Source: Mesodorylaimus sp. YZB2_4 (lineage: Eukaryota > Nematoda > Enoplea > Dorylaimida > Dorylaimidae). From it: DNA of 64,000 bases. The DNA is taken from assembly GCA_030248295.1 (NCBI GenBank), contig JASANH010000239.1:186001-250000 (forward strand). The letters are read 5' to 3'. Each line of letters opens with the position of its first letter. Within the stretch, counting starts at the first letter, position 1. The translations under genes were made by a program, and so were the position numbers. The notes beneath the pieces were generated by a model. That model was not told the origin of the DNA and did no database searches. It saw only the letters and a program-made list of their open reading frames with translations. This document shows, one piece after another, positions 45,640 through 56,406 of the stretch.

Positions 45640-47615
45640 CTTCTCGACTGACAGCCTGGTCGGACTCGATCGGACTTGATCGAACTGGTCCCATCTGATC
45701 GAAAACTGGTCTGGTTGCTAAATCGTGCGGATTGGGACTCTGCAAATCGCCAATTGGTTGAAGCGAACTTGGTGCAATCAGTTCAGCCGGCCGCTGATGT
45801 GGACTCGGCATGTGGGACTCTCATGAATTCGATCAACAGGATTCTTACTCAGTCGGTTCCTCAGAAACTGTTACCGACCAGTGATCGTCATCCTTGGATG
45901 ACTTCTGATGTCTTGAAGATGATCCGGGCGAAGCGCGATGCGTACAATCGCTGGACGAAATTTGGCTTTCCGTTTGATCAGCACCTATATATCGCCCTAC
46001 GTCGTCAGTGCAGATCGGCAATTAGAGCAACCAAGCGTCAATTCATTGTCAACTCATTCTCAGGGGATCTCTCGTCGTCCAAGTTCTGGTACTGCTACAA
46101 GAAACTGTCGCCCAAGGACCAGTTAGTTCCAAGCCCCATTAATGAATTTGACCAGCCGCTAATCACTTCAGCGGAGAAGGCAAATATTTTGAATGAAACT
46201 TTTCCAAAAATTTCAATAGCAGTACTGTTCCTACTTTTTCGCAGAATGATCACATGCATGTTATTGATCGATTGGACTATCAGGTCACTCCAGCCTTGGT
46301 TGAGAATGAAATTCGTCGATTACGTGTCAATGTGGCGCTAGGAGATGATGGTATTACTTCACGTATGCTCAAACCGATAGCTAAATCGATTGCCCCAGAA
46401 GTCTCTGCTCTCTTTAATCGCTCAATCGATGGGGAATTTTTTTTTCTTCAAAATGGAAATCCGCAAGATCGTCCCAATCAGTAAACCAGGTGACAAGACA
46501 CGGTCTTCGTATCGACCTATTTCACTTCTTCCGATCTTATCGAAGATTCTAGAGATTCACTTATCGGATTGTCAATTTGGCTTTCGCCCAGTGCGTGGGA
46601 CGAATGGTGCACTAATAAGGAAATCTCAAAGAATCCATGACTGGCTTCACGATTTTAAAGGTGGCTTCGTGACGGGGGTATAACACGATTTGAAGAAGGC
46701 TTTTGATCATGTTCTCCACCCGAACCTGCTCCGCACGCTCGAAGGCTATCACGCAGTCCCTCCCAAGCTACTTCGGTGGATTCAATCCTATCTCTCTGAT
46801 CGGAATCAGCGTGTTGTGGTAGGCAATTGTTCCTCACCATCCAGCTCGGTACCAAGTGGTGTTCCGCAGGGTTCGATTCTCGGTCCAACCCTGCTTATAG
46901 CTTTCATTGACCCACTCCTGAAAGCATTCGCTGATCGTTTTCCAAACTTTTCGTTATTTGCCTATGCCGATGATCTCTGCTTATTGGCTCCCAGCAGCCG
47001 TTTGGAGGATATTCAGAATTCGCTCCAGCCCGCCCTGGATTTGATTGCTCATTGGATTACGTCTGTTGGCCTCGATCTGAATGTGTCAAAAACTCAGGCA
47101 ATCATTTATCGCTATCGACAAGGCCCTCTTGCAATGCTTCCCAGTCTCTCACTTTGTGGGCAGCCCCTACAGTTTGTCGATCAAATAAAATATCTCGGCA
47201 TCACTTTTTGCTTCGACATGCGTTTTTCAGAGCATGTCTCATCGATCTGACGAAGCGCCAGGTCGATGATTGCTGCTCTGTCGAGAGTGTTGGGCCGCTA
47301 TGTTCACCCGATCGTGCTGGAATGCGTGTACAAGTCACGCATTCGAGCAAAGTTAGGAATACGGCTCACATGCGTGGGACCCTTTTTTGAGGTCGAACAT
47401 TGATGAGCTGGAAAAATCACACCGTTTTGCTGTTCGTCTGTGCTAGCGTGCGATTGGGTTATTGGATATGATCGAGGCCTTCATTTGCTCGATTGAGATT
47501 CGCTTTACATTCGTCGGAAACAGCACAAGCTGATTCAATTTTACAAATTTTACACGAACATCCACTTTAGCAACATCACGTTCAAACGTTAGCAACATCA
47601 CGTTAGCAACATCAC
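45640..47615 (+). mobile_element. Decayed non-LTR retrotransposon (Jockey/CR1-like reverse transcriptase), 5'-truncated
   Basis: Pieces of one reverse-transcriptase frame are spread over several reading frames with stops. First comes a linker with HPWMTSDVLKMIRAKRDAYN (about 45890). Then come SSYRPISLLPILSKILE (46510), a conserved GFRP box (46570), DLKKAFDHV-like motif A with an upstream stop (46690), VPSGVPQGSILGP (46850) and the catalytic YADD (46965). A KYLGI box is at about 47190 and a C-terminal ELEKSHRFAVRL at about 47410. The endonuclease half is missing. Three TTAGCAACATCACG repeats at 47567-47614 probably mark the 3' end. A dead element. Confidence 0.85.
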
Positions 47616-49017
47616 AATCAAAATTTCTTATCTTCTGCAGGACTTTTGCTAGTTTTGGGCGCGTCTAGACGCTGGCCTGTTTTTCAGAAAGACCTGTGAA
47701 TGCCCGGAGGGCTGTGACGTCGCTTGCGAAGCTGTGCCCACGACGGACAGGAACGGTCTTCCTGGCTTCTAAAGAGCGCCATCACACGGATTGCTTGACG
47801 TGGTGTCTGTTCTGATTGCTGCTACGGAGTGAATGTGAACATGTATTGTCCAGTTGTCTACACATGCAGCCAGAGGCGTTTGTCAGATTGTCAGCTGAAA
47901 CAAGTCTTTAATTTGCAATTACCAAGCCCTTGCCAAATTAGTATAATCAGATTTGAGCCGATCAGGTTAAATTGATCGGGCCATATCCACTAACAGTTTT
48001 CGCAGACAGTCCAACACTTCACCCAACTTCAAACCTCGCCACTAAATAACCCTGAGCGCTAAAATTTCAGCGACGACACTTTTTTTAAAAAGCAGTGAGC
48101 AGCTGGCTCTGTTTGAATATTGGTCCAAGCATAGAAAAAGCTTGCCACATCTTCACAATATTGTATATTGCAGTGGTTTATGCTGCCGCTCCGAGAGGGT
48201 TTTTAATTTCAATTATTTTGAAACATTTCAAAGTCACATCTCCTTGCTCTGAGCGAGCTTCATAATCGATGATTGTAATTTGTTCTCAGGCGCATAACAG
48301 CTGGTCAGCTGTGGTCAGCGCCAGCGGGTTTTTGAATTCTAGTGTGGAAACGCTAGTTATCGTAAGAAAATCGATCCATTCGAACCGACTCGCACCGACG
48401 CTCGCGCTCCCAAGGGGCCATACAAATACGATATCGTATGCAAACGCGGGTTTTTTAAACCCCCCTCCCCCTCCCCCTGTCGTACAAAATCGTTTTTTAA
48501 TAGACCCCCCTCAAAACGGCCTAAAACTACGTCGTATGGGCAGCACCCCCATCCAGCAGATTTTTGATAAAACAATTCCAACATCACCCTTAGCTTCTAC
48601 AAAATATCAAATTTGGTGGACCTTTAGATTGCCTAAGCGCTATTCAAACTGATCAACTCACAAGGGAACATCGCTAACCGTCAGGTCGAACTTGGCAAAA
48701 CCAAAAATCGCAATTGTTCCGAGATGCAAACTGGAAAATATTCGGCGGCTGGTTAACTGGTCAGCGCCGACATGACAACGCAGATACTTGCAAAATAGTC
48801 ACTTGTGACGCTATAAACACTTGGAAGTGCCTTGGTGAAACTGAGCCCAGGAATGTGCACTTTTGACATATTAAGGCTCCCGATCCAAATTAAAATCAGC
48901 TAATCATTTCACGCTCATGCAATTACAAAAGTTTTAGCCAGTGTAGTACCAAAAAGGCTAACCTCAAAGCCCTTGATTAAACAGCAAACACTTCAATTTC
49001 TACACCCCCCCCCCCCC
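47616..49017. other. Intergenic between retroelement relic and SLC46 gene
   Basis: No exon supported. At 48409-48560 a segment with GGGGCCATACAAATACGATA and, inverted, a related ACTACGTCGTATGGGCAG occurs; a similar GGGGCCGTACAAATACGACG lies at 18383. At 48661-48775 is a part-copy of foldback family B. A 13-base poly-C tract (49005-49017) abuts the SLC46 stop codon. Confidence 0.45.
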
Positions 49018-50589
49018 TCACGTCAAACATTTCACTGTGTCGTTTTCAGTCGATATAGCATGAACAGTTGTGGCCACACACGTCTCTCTCAGCTGATCGA
49101 TCCTTCTCTTCTGCTTCCTAATGTCCAAGTGCATCCAAGCCACTGCGCAAAAACAGCCAGCCACCACAGCCGCACCCAGCACAAATACGAATCCAGCAAA
49201 TACAGTCAATGTGGCATTGTAAATATTAGTGAACACCAAAGTGGTCAGCACGAATGCTAAATCGGCAGCGATGCCATTCAGGGCCAACGCCTTGCCAATT
49301 TCATTCGAATCAACTTGATGAGTCAGAAATGATTTCATAGCTGGTACTAAAAGAGTAGCGAATGCACCCAGGCCAGATGCGATATACAATACAAAAGTAT
49401 GTTTTGCTAAACCAGTTAATAATAGAAAACAAAAACCAGATGCTAATGCTAATAAAATAACAGAGGTTACTTGAAATTTTTCATTTTGATATTTTTTTAT
49501 TAAAATTGCTCCTAAACCATTTCCAATCAAAGCGAATGTGTGTTGGACACCTTTATAAGTACCCAATTGGGAAAGGGACCAATTAAATGGACGACGAAAC
49601 ACGTATAAACTCATCAATGGCCCGTGTTGTAATCCTAATTCGGACATGGTATAACAAAAAAAGGTAAATGTACATAAAATAATATAAGTTCGTCGATGAT
49701 ATGGCCTTTTTTTAATTAAAGTTCTCATTACTTCTTTATTCATTTTAATCACGTGACCACAAGAATTTGAAAAATTTTTTAACCATTCTGAACACAAGTT
49801 ATTTTGATTTAATTTTTCTTCAATCTCAATTTCCAATTTTGGTATTAAATCAGGTTTTAAATTTGAATTTACTTCAATTTCTTTTTGCTTTTTATTCTTT
49901 TCAGGTATAATATTAGGTATTCTCCATAAAGTATAAAAAAATGCGATGACTAATATAAATTGTGATAATAAAATAGCTTTACCCAAACTGACATATTTTG
50001 CTAATGTACCCATGGCGAATGCACCGCATAAGGCACCCAAGGATTTACAAATTGAGACAATTGTCATACGAAAAGTCAACGAGCGTTCATCATTGACTGT
50101 ATCAGCCAAAAATGCCATACATGAAATCATGACCGATGCTGCATAACCAGTAAACCCGGCTAAAATATTAGATATAATCATAATATAAAGTGGAATTTGA
50201 GGAAAAGCTAAAAGAAATAAATCAGGGACAGTAGTTAAAATTAAACCGCCAAAACCTAAAAGAATATTAAATTTTCTTCCATATAAATCAGAAAAAGCGC
50301 CTAAGAAATTTTCAGCTAAAATTGCAGGTAAAATGTAACTAAGCGAAATAAATATGGTCCATGTGGAAGCAATAGTTTGAACACGATCTTCTAAAATTGG
50401 ATTATTCCTTAAATCGTTACAATTTATATTTTCATGTTGAAAATTTTGTATACAAACGACTCTGTATAAAAGAGTGTGCTCGGATACGGCTAATGAAGAG
50501 AATGCTAGAAAGCTAAGAAAAATTATTGGTTCCACTGTAATATTTTGAAAAATACGTGAAATAGATTTTTTAATATTTTCAATCGTCAT
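49018..50589 (-). CDS. SLC46-family MFS transporter (proton-coupled solute carrier), 523 aa, intronless
   Basis: A major-facilitator protein with about 12 hydrophobic helices, expected in the plasma or lysosomal membrane. The start VEPIIFLSFLAF followed by a long Cys-containing, N-glycosylated loop (about 45-75) is typical of SLC46. The cytoplasmic loop after helix 2 has the MFS signature GAFSDLYGRK (about 115-124). A charged central loop (about 235-300) separates two six-helix halves. The C-terminal tail is short and cytosolic. SLC46 members carry folates (A1) or muramyl peptides and related metabolites (A2, A3). The substrate here cannot be read from the sequence. The ATG at 50589 is the first in frame. 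No intron interrupts the 1.57 kb frame, unlike most genes in the window. Confidence 0.88.
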   Translation of the reverse strand: MTIENIKKSISRIFQNITVEPIIFLSFLAFSSLAVSEHTLLYRVVCIQNFQHENINCNDLRNNPILEDRVQTIASTWTIFISLSYILPAILAENFLGAFSDLYGRKFNILLGFGGLILTTVPDLFLLAFPQIPLYIMIISNILAGFTGYAASVMISCMAFLADTVNDERSLTFRMTIVSICKSLGALCGAFAMGTLAKYVSLGKAILLSQFILVIAFFYTLWRIPNIIPEKNKKQKEIEVNSNLKPDLIPKLEIEIEEKLNQNNLCSEWLKNFSNSCGHVIKMNKEVMRTLIKKRPYHRRTYIILCTFTFFCYTMSELGLQHGPLMSLYVFRRPFNWSLSQLGTYKGVQHTFALIGNGLGAILIKKYQNEKFQVTSVILLALASGFCFLLLTGLAKHTFVLYIASGLGAFATLLVPAMKSFLTHQVDSNEIGKALALNGIAADLAFVLTTLVFTNIYNATLTVFAGFVFVLGAAVVAGCFCAVAWMHLDIRKQKRRIDQLRETCVATTVHAISTENDTVKCLT

Positions 50590-51113
50590 GGTTAAACTTT
50601 TTTTGTATGAATAAAAGTTTTAACTTTTTCTTTGCAATTTATTGAAACTCAAAAAATGTGTTTTTGAAGGAACTAGAACAAAACGCGCCTGTTTTGCAGA
50701 TAATATCAACAGAAAATGGCAGGAAAAATCTTGCAAAATGTTCCAAAAATGCTAGGCTGCAGATGAAGAGGCTAAGACGCTGATGTGTAAATAGATGGGA
50801 GAGGGTGGGGAAAATACGAGATCCACAAGCAGATTCTATTTACAGTACATTTTCGATGTCACATCTGTATTTGGGAGCAAGTGTAGAGCTGTCAAGGTCT
50901 GCACTAGATTTGCTACAAATTTTATTCACATTTTTGCAGATTTGCTACGTGCAATAAGGCCAATCAGCCAGGATTGTCGGATGTTTGAACTACAGTACAG
51001 TCTGTGCTAGACACTACTACTGCACGGACGTGTCAAAGAATGGACGCTGTATCAGACACTAGGACACTCGACCTGAAGTTTGACATCACAATTTCCCGAA
51101 TATGGCGCTTTAA

Positions 51114-51400
51114 GAGGGGGTTCATGACAGAACAGAGAGAGCGAGGGCAGGCCAGTCAAATTTCTTGGCCCCCCTTTTTATTCGTTATATCGAAAGTAAT
51201 CACAATCTATCGCCGTTATCGGCCATGTGCACAATAACTGTGGCCTGTAGTGTGAAAATTCGAAATCTTATATGATATATACTAATCTTAGGGTACTTTA
51301 TCAGTGGAAAAACAAAAACATCTCGCTTTCACAATTTACCCACCAAAAAAATTAGACTGACCAATCATCCATTTGGGTTGAGTCTCTCATAGACCCTCTC
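51114..51400. mobile_element. 287-bp TTAA-flanked MITE (family A, copy 3)
   Basis: It is flanked by perfect TTAA on both sides (51110-51113, 51401-51404). The right terminus GAGTCTCTCATAGACCCTCTC matches family A at 15.1-16.4 kb; the left terminus is more decayed. It keeps the GGCCAGTCAAATTT box and the internal TTATCGGCCATGTGCACAAT box but has lost the centre. It is an internally deleted relative. Confidence 0.8.
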
Positions 51401-51943
51401 TTAAGAGGGTCCTTCGTGCAGATGCGCAATTGGGCTAGTTTCGGCAGATATTTGAAAACACCTCTTACAATAGAAGGCAGATTAAAGTAATAACTTAAAG
51501 CCCCAAACTTTACATTTTATAAACTTAACTCTTAAGAGAGTCAACAGCCCTCCTTTAAAGCATGAAACCACTCTTTAAAATACAAAGTTTCATGTGCTTA
51601 TACACAAGGGAATAACAGGAAATTACTCCTATTTTGGAACTTTAATCCAAAGCAAACGCTTTGTTAGTGAGTATAGATTAAGGTCTTTGACTATAAGCCT
51701 TCAAAGCTTAAGGATACAAAGATGATATTACATTAATTATAAAACAACATTATATAACTAATTTTGCCCTTTTATTTTAAAATTAAATTGGGAATATGTC
51801 CAAAAAAACGCATCATGCGATATTTTGAAGTTCCCTGAGCTGCTGAGCTAGAAAAACCAGCAAGAAGTCAGCCGAATGTTTCTTTCTCCATCTTAATCTT
51901 TTTTCAGCCGAAAGTTATTGAAAAACGGTGGGAGACTGCGGCA

Positions 51944-52080
51944 TGTCGTGGCCTAGCTGGTTAAGGCGTCTGTCTCAAAAGTATAGCAGCAGGGACTCCC
52001 ACCTGGATAAAAAGTTGTGTTCCTTGATCCTCGAGTGAGCTGTATAGTGCTTGGATGCGGATAAACTATGATATGATATG
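51944..52080 (+). mobile_element. tRNA-derived SINE copy
   Basis: The head GTCGTGGCCTAGCTGGTTAA is followed by a degenerate B box (GGGACTCCCACC). The family body follows (GTGTTCCTTGATCCTCGAGT) and a tail GATAAACTATGATATGATAT. It lies in the intergenic transposon-rich stretch. Confidence 0.65.
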
Positions 52081-52398
52081 ACATTTAAATTCAAAAAAAT
52101 CACCTTTAGCAGCCTACTTCACAAATACCCACTAGCGTTTGGCAATTTTTCTTGTGCATTGAACTTTTGCACGGAATTGTGCAGTAGCATGTACTAGCAA
52201 CTTTTAGCTCCTCCAACAACAAACCCGGTGCAATGCGTCAAAATTTCCATGTAACATTTTCAGCTTCTCTTAATTCTAGTAGTTTGTGTCGAATAGCTCA
52301 GAGAAACTGCCTGCTTATGAGAAAAGTGTCACTGTTCTCATGCCAAAAACCATACATCATGAACATTGGTTTCCTTCACCATCTACGCGTACAGTACA

Positions 52399-54570
52399 GC
52401 GCTTTTAAATGCTTTTTCCCTCGTTAGAATTCGTTGATGTTTGCCCGAGATAGTGAACGAAAACTGAAGTTTGGCTAAAGCGCGGGAAATTCAAATTTGC
52501 GAGTTTTGCAACTTTTTGTGAAAAGGCGTGTTTTTAGAACGATTTCGCTTGTGTAGAGCTGCAGAGGCTCAGGAACAACAAGAGGATGATAATTTTAAGC
52601 ATTTTAGCAATCTACAATCCAGATAGTTATATTTACAATAGACTACCTGATGCTAGAGTTCTGGGAATGATAAGGGTAAAAGGGACAACGGAATAATTTC
52701 CATCAGGGATTAATTCTAATCGGTTTTGTTGTTTGTTTGTTAGAAAAACCGAGCTAGAAACTTTAGTGTTTCAAAAGTTTTTTCATGGCTACCTGCGAGT
52801 TTCAAAGTGAAAAAATCAAGATTGAGAAAAATCTTGATTATGTCACCTGTGGTACACCGTACTATGGCATCAGGTAGTCTATTGTAAATATAACTATCTG
52901 GATTGTAGAGTGCTCAGATGCTTTAAATTAAAATCCTCTTTTCGTTTCTGAGTCTCTGCAGCTCTACACAAGCGAAATCGTTCTGAAAACACACCTTTTC
53001 ACGGAAAGTTGCAAAACTCTCAAATTTGAGTTTTCCGCGCTCTATCCGAATTTCAGTTTTCGTTCACTATCTCAGGCAAACATCAACGAATTCTAACGCG
53101 GAAAAATCATTTAAAAGCTCTTTGCAAGGGCTACAAGATAGATTATTATCGATCAGCGCGAGTAATCAACAGCCAGGATCATGATTAGCTGAAATTGCTG
53201 AAATCGGGAGCAGTTATCGGCCATGTGCACAATAACTGTGGTCCGTAGTGCAGAAATTGGGATTGTTTTTTGATATTCTGACCATTTCAGAAAAAAAGCA
53301 GGGAGATCTGGGCCCGGTTCCTGAATCGCGATTAACTTTAACCGGGCAGTCAAGATTAACTGGCTGGTTTAGTGCCTTAACCGGGCAGTTCACTAACTGG
53401 GCAGTTAAGGCAGATTTAACTGGCGTTCCTGAAATCTAGTCAACCAGGCGGTTAACTAACCTGCCCCCCTAAATCACTAACTGTGCCTAGCCAACTAATA
53501 TTTCTGTATTATAAGACTGCCTCAGTTTCAATTTGTTTTGAGAATTGTACCAGAAGGCAATCTGTCTGAAATCTGATTATTTTGACTGTGAAAAATGTCA
53601 AAAAAGAGTGACTCATACTATTCCTAAAATTATGGATGACGGAAATTAACATTAAACAGCGCTACCAAACCGCCTAGAGTGCCCTCATGATCGCTAATAC
53701 CCCAACTAAACATTGATTAAGTGGTTGCTTGCGATTGAAGTGCATGTGTCTTTGATCACCCTGCCCCATGACCATGATGTACCCTGATGCCAAAATCTTT
53801 ATGCGAGCAATCTAAGGCGCCAATAACGCAAGGAACATTCCGAATATCAAAGAATCCTTTTGTAATTTGCCTTTTTTTCTTTTGACACCTTGACAAACTT
53901 ATTTAGCTTACGACATATAGCTAACGAAACAGCATGAACCACTTGGCTAACCCTCTATTTTGGCACTGCCATCAAAAATGTCCCCAATCACTTTAAAGAC
54001 AGGGCTTCTGTAAGGGTCGAGTTATCCTAATCCCAAATAAGGGACGGTCAGCATGTGCGGAAGCAAAGTCATGATGGTTTTAACATTAAAAGCTGCGCCG
54101 CAGTGCAAAAGATGGGATAACCGGCTAGTTAATCTACCTCTCGAGGTAGGTTAGATTTGGGCGGTCAAGTCACCCGGTTAAATTTTCCAGTTAACTTTAA
54201 CTGCGACTCAGGAACGCCAGTTAAAGTTGACTGCCCAGTGATGCTAGATTTAACTGCCCAGTTAAAGTTAATCGCGATTCAGGAACCGGGCCCTGGCTTT
54301 TACAATTCACCCATAATCGATTATGTGCCTGATTACGGCTGATCACGGACGGATTTTTCGAGGACCCCATGAATGACGGGTTATAGCTAGACTAATTTCG
54401 AAAAATAGTTTCAGATTCCTTGAAATGTAGCGGTCATTTCCGTATTTTAAAAATTGTTCTAGACCCAAAACTAAGCAAGTTATGATTTTTTGAAAAGTGA
54501 CCCTTTTGACCTTTAAAGTGCCATCTTTTTCCATAAATAAGCATTTTAGAAAAGCCAAAGACTAAATATA
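52399..54570. mobile_element. Foldback element of family A (copy 2), split by a Harbinger insertion
   Basis: A long palindrome spans 52399-53125. Its arms include a perfect 43-base match (52612-52655 against 52868-52910). To the right the sequence follows family A boxes in order: ATCAGCGCGAGTAATCA, TTATCGGCCATGTGCACAAT, then after the Harbinger insertion CATAATCGATTATGTGCCTG and AAGCAAGTTATGATTTTTTG. The left half ends at the palindrome, so the element is truncated there. Confidence 0.75.
53311..54292. mobile_element. PIF/Harbinger DNA transposon relic, 982 bp, nested in a foldback element
   Basis: The termini are inverted repeats starting GGCCCGGTTCCTGAATCGCG and extending with breaks for about 100 bases. 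They are flanked by a 3-bp CTG duplication (53308-53310, 54293-54295). On the - strand, broken frames match a HARBI1-type transposase. At about 53885-53955 is VSQVVHAVSLAICRKLNKF (helix-turn-helix region). At about 53760-53860, after a frame break, is VPCVIGALDCSH, the first catalytic Asp region. The transposase is heavily deleted and dead. The usual Harbinger target is TWA, so CTG is off-consensus. Confidence 0.85.
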
Positions 54571-54966
54571 GCAAGCAATGTCTCGATAGGAACCCGAATT
54601 TCTGAAACAGTATCGCAAACCTGCATTATGAAACGTCAACACACCAAAACTAGTTTCCATTCCCGCCTGCTGATCTTATACGTCATAGGCACTGCAAAGT
54701 GGTTGTTTATTCCTGTGAATGTTATGACGCAGCCACGAAAACAGGAATGAGCAAGAGTTTAAACTACAACAAAGTTTTCGTAGGCGGTTAGTTTAACAAG
54801 CAGATATTTTGACGTGGGAAAACAGCCAGGCAGCCAGCCGGCCCTGTATACATAAGCCTGCACGGATCGAGATCAGTCTACTGCAAGTGTGCTCTCACGA
54901 TCAGCTGTTCTATTTTGACTCTTTTGAGTCTTCTAGCATATCCTATTACCCAAATTTCATCTGGAA

Positions 54967-55504
54967 ATGCGTCTTATCGGCAGTCTAATCCTTATTATTT
55001 TCGGCTCCCTGTCTGCCAATGCGTGTTCGTGCTTTATGAGAAGAAATGAAACTTATGCCGATTTCGTTTGCAAAGCGCCATTGGGTAAGCGTAAAAATGT
55101 TTCTCACTGTTCTAAAAATCTTTATTTTTTGTTTCTAGTACTTCGAGCTTTTGTACTTAAGCAAAGCTTGGTTGAGGAGGGTGGCACAGCCCCTGTTACA
55201 ACCCCCAGTCCACAGGGTTTCTATCCACGTGATTTGCTTTACGATATCAAGGCAGTTAGTGTGGTTCGAGTAAGTAAAAATTGTTAGGTCTGATTTTATG
55301 ACAGTCTATTGAACATTAATTATGGCATGACATAATTCATCTTTTTTTAGAATGTTGAAAAGGCACCCGTTCCTATCACAGTTCGCACTGCGGGCTGGGA
55401 TTCGATGTGCGGTGTGGAGCTAATTGAAAATGAGGAATACTTGCTTTTTGGTGAGTAAAAGTTGCTTTTTATAATAGCCTGCGTGGTTATATTGTACATT
55501 GTAG

Positions 55505-55544
<40 letters not shown>

Positions 55545-56406
55545 ATGTATATATATATATATATGTGTGTAAACACACATACAATATATATGTGTGTGAA
55601 ATCTGTGCTGTACATGCATGCTTGTATGTGTGGTATGTAAATGCATATCTTTTGTGGCCATGTAGATTTATGTATAGGCACATATTTTTTAATATACACA
55701 TTCATATATATATACACATGTAGATATACGCAAATGCATATATCTACATGTGTATATATATATATATATATAATGTGTATGGTAATATGAATATATGAAT
55801 GTGGGTGTATTCATACTTGTGTAAAGGCATATGTTCATGGGCATATGCATGCACGTATTGTATATTTATAAATATATGTATGCATATATATGCAATATAA
55901 TATACGCACATATAGATACATATGTATGTATATGGAGGTATATATGTATATATATGTGTGTGTATATCCGTATATGTGATTTTCTACTGCACAACATTTT
56001 ATTGTCACATACATATATATATCTATATATTTATACGTCAGTATTAATATTTACTCATACGTACCCACAAAGATACCATATCTACATACTGTATAGATAA
56101 TGGCAAAACATATTTTTGTGTATATACATAATGGCCAGTGACGGTCAAGAATTGAAACCGTATTGATCAGACATATAACTCTGTGTAATAAGCCTCTGTG
56201 TACAGTACATTATGTGGCAGGCAGCGGGGAGCAGTGTAAACGTGGCAGCAATAATAACTGATGTACTTTTTTCAGGAGGAATCAGGAATGGTGAAATGCG
56301 GATAGGCCTGTGTGGACACAATACATTATGGTCTAGATTGCCACACGACGTGATCGAAGATCTACAAAACGGACAGTATGCTGAAAAGTGCGGACCGAAA
56401 TTATGA
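54967..56406 (+). CDS. Single-domain TIMP (tissue inhibitor of metalloproteinases), 159 aa, 4 exons
   Basis: A secreted inhibitor of zinc metalloproteinases. Exons: 54967-55084, 55139-55269, 55351-55450, 56276-56406; phases close. A signal peptide of 19 residues ends SANA. The mature protein would start Cys-Ser-Cys, the TIMP N-terminus whose Cys1 chelates the protease zinc. Six cysteines (20, 22, 35, 103, 129, 155) match the three disulphides of the N-terminal TIMP domain. MCGVELIENEEYLL and GLCGHNTLW match the CGV and LC...W signatures. The C-terminal domain of vertebrate TIMPs is absent, as in nematode TIMPs such as CRI-2. The loop between strands A and B is Pro/Thr-rich (about 55-65). Intron 3 contains a large TA-rich microsatellite. 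Confidence 0.9.
55508..56100. repeat. TA/TG-rich microsatellite region in TIMP intron 3
   Basis: It consists of runs of (TA)n interrupted by TGTG and CATA variants, for example 55508-55538, 55549-55565 and 55754-55772. These blocks recur with partial inverted symmetry (about 55700-55775). The open frames here consist of Ile/Tyr/His strings and are artefacts. Confidence 0.85.

Noticed and set aside
55487-56100. Open frames rich in Ile, Tyr and His
   Set aside because: They are translations of a TA/TG microsatellite within TIMP intron 3.
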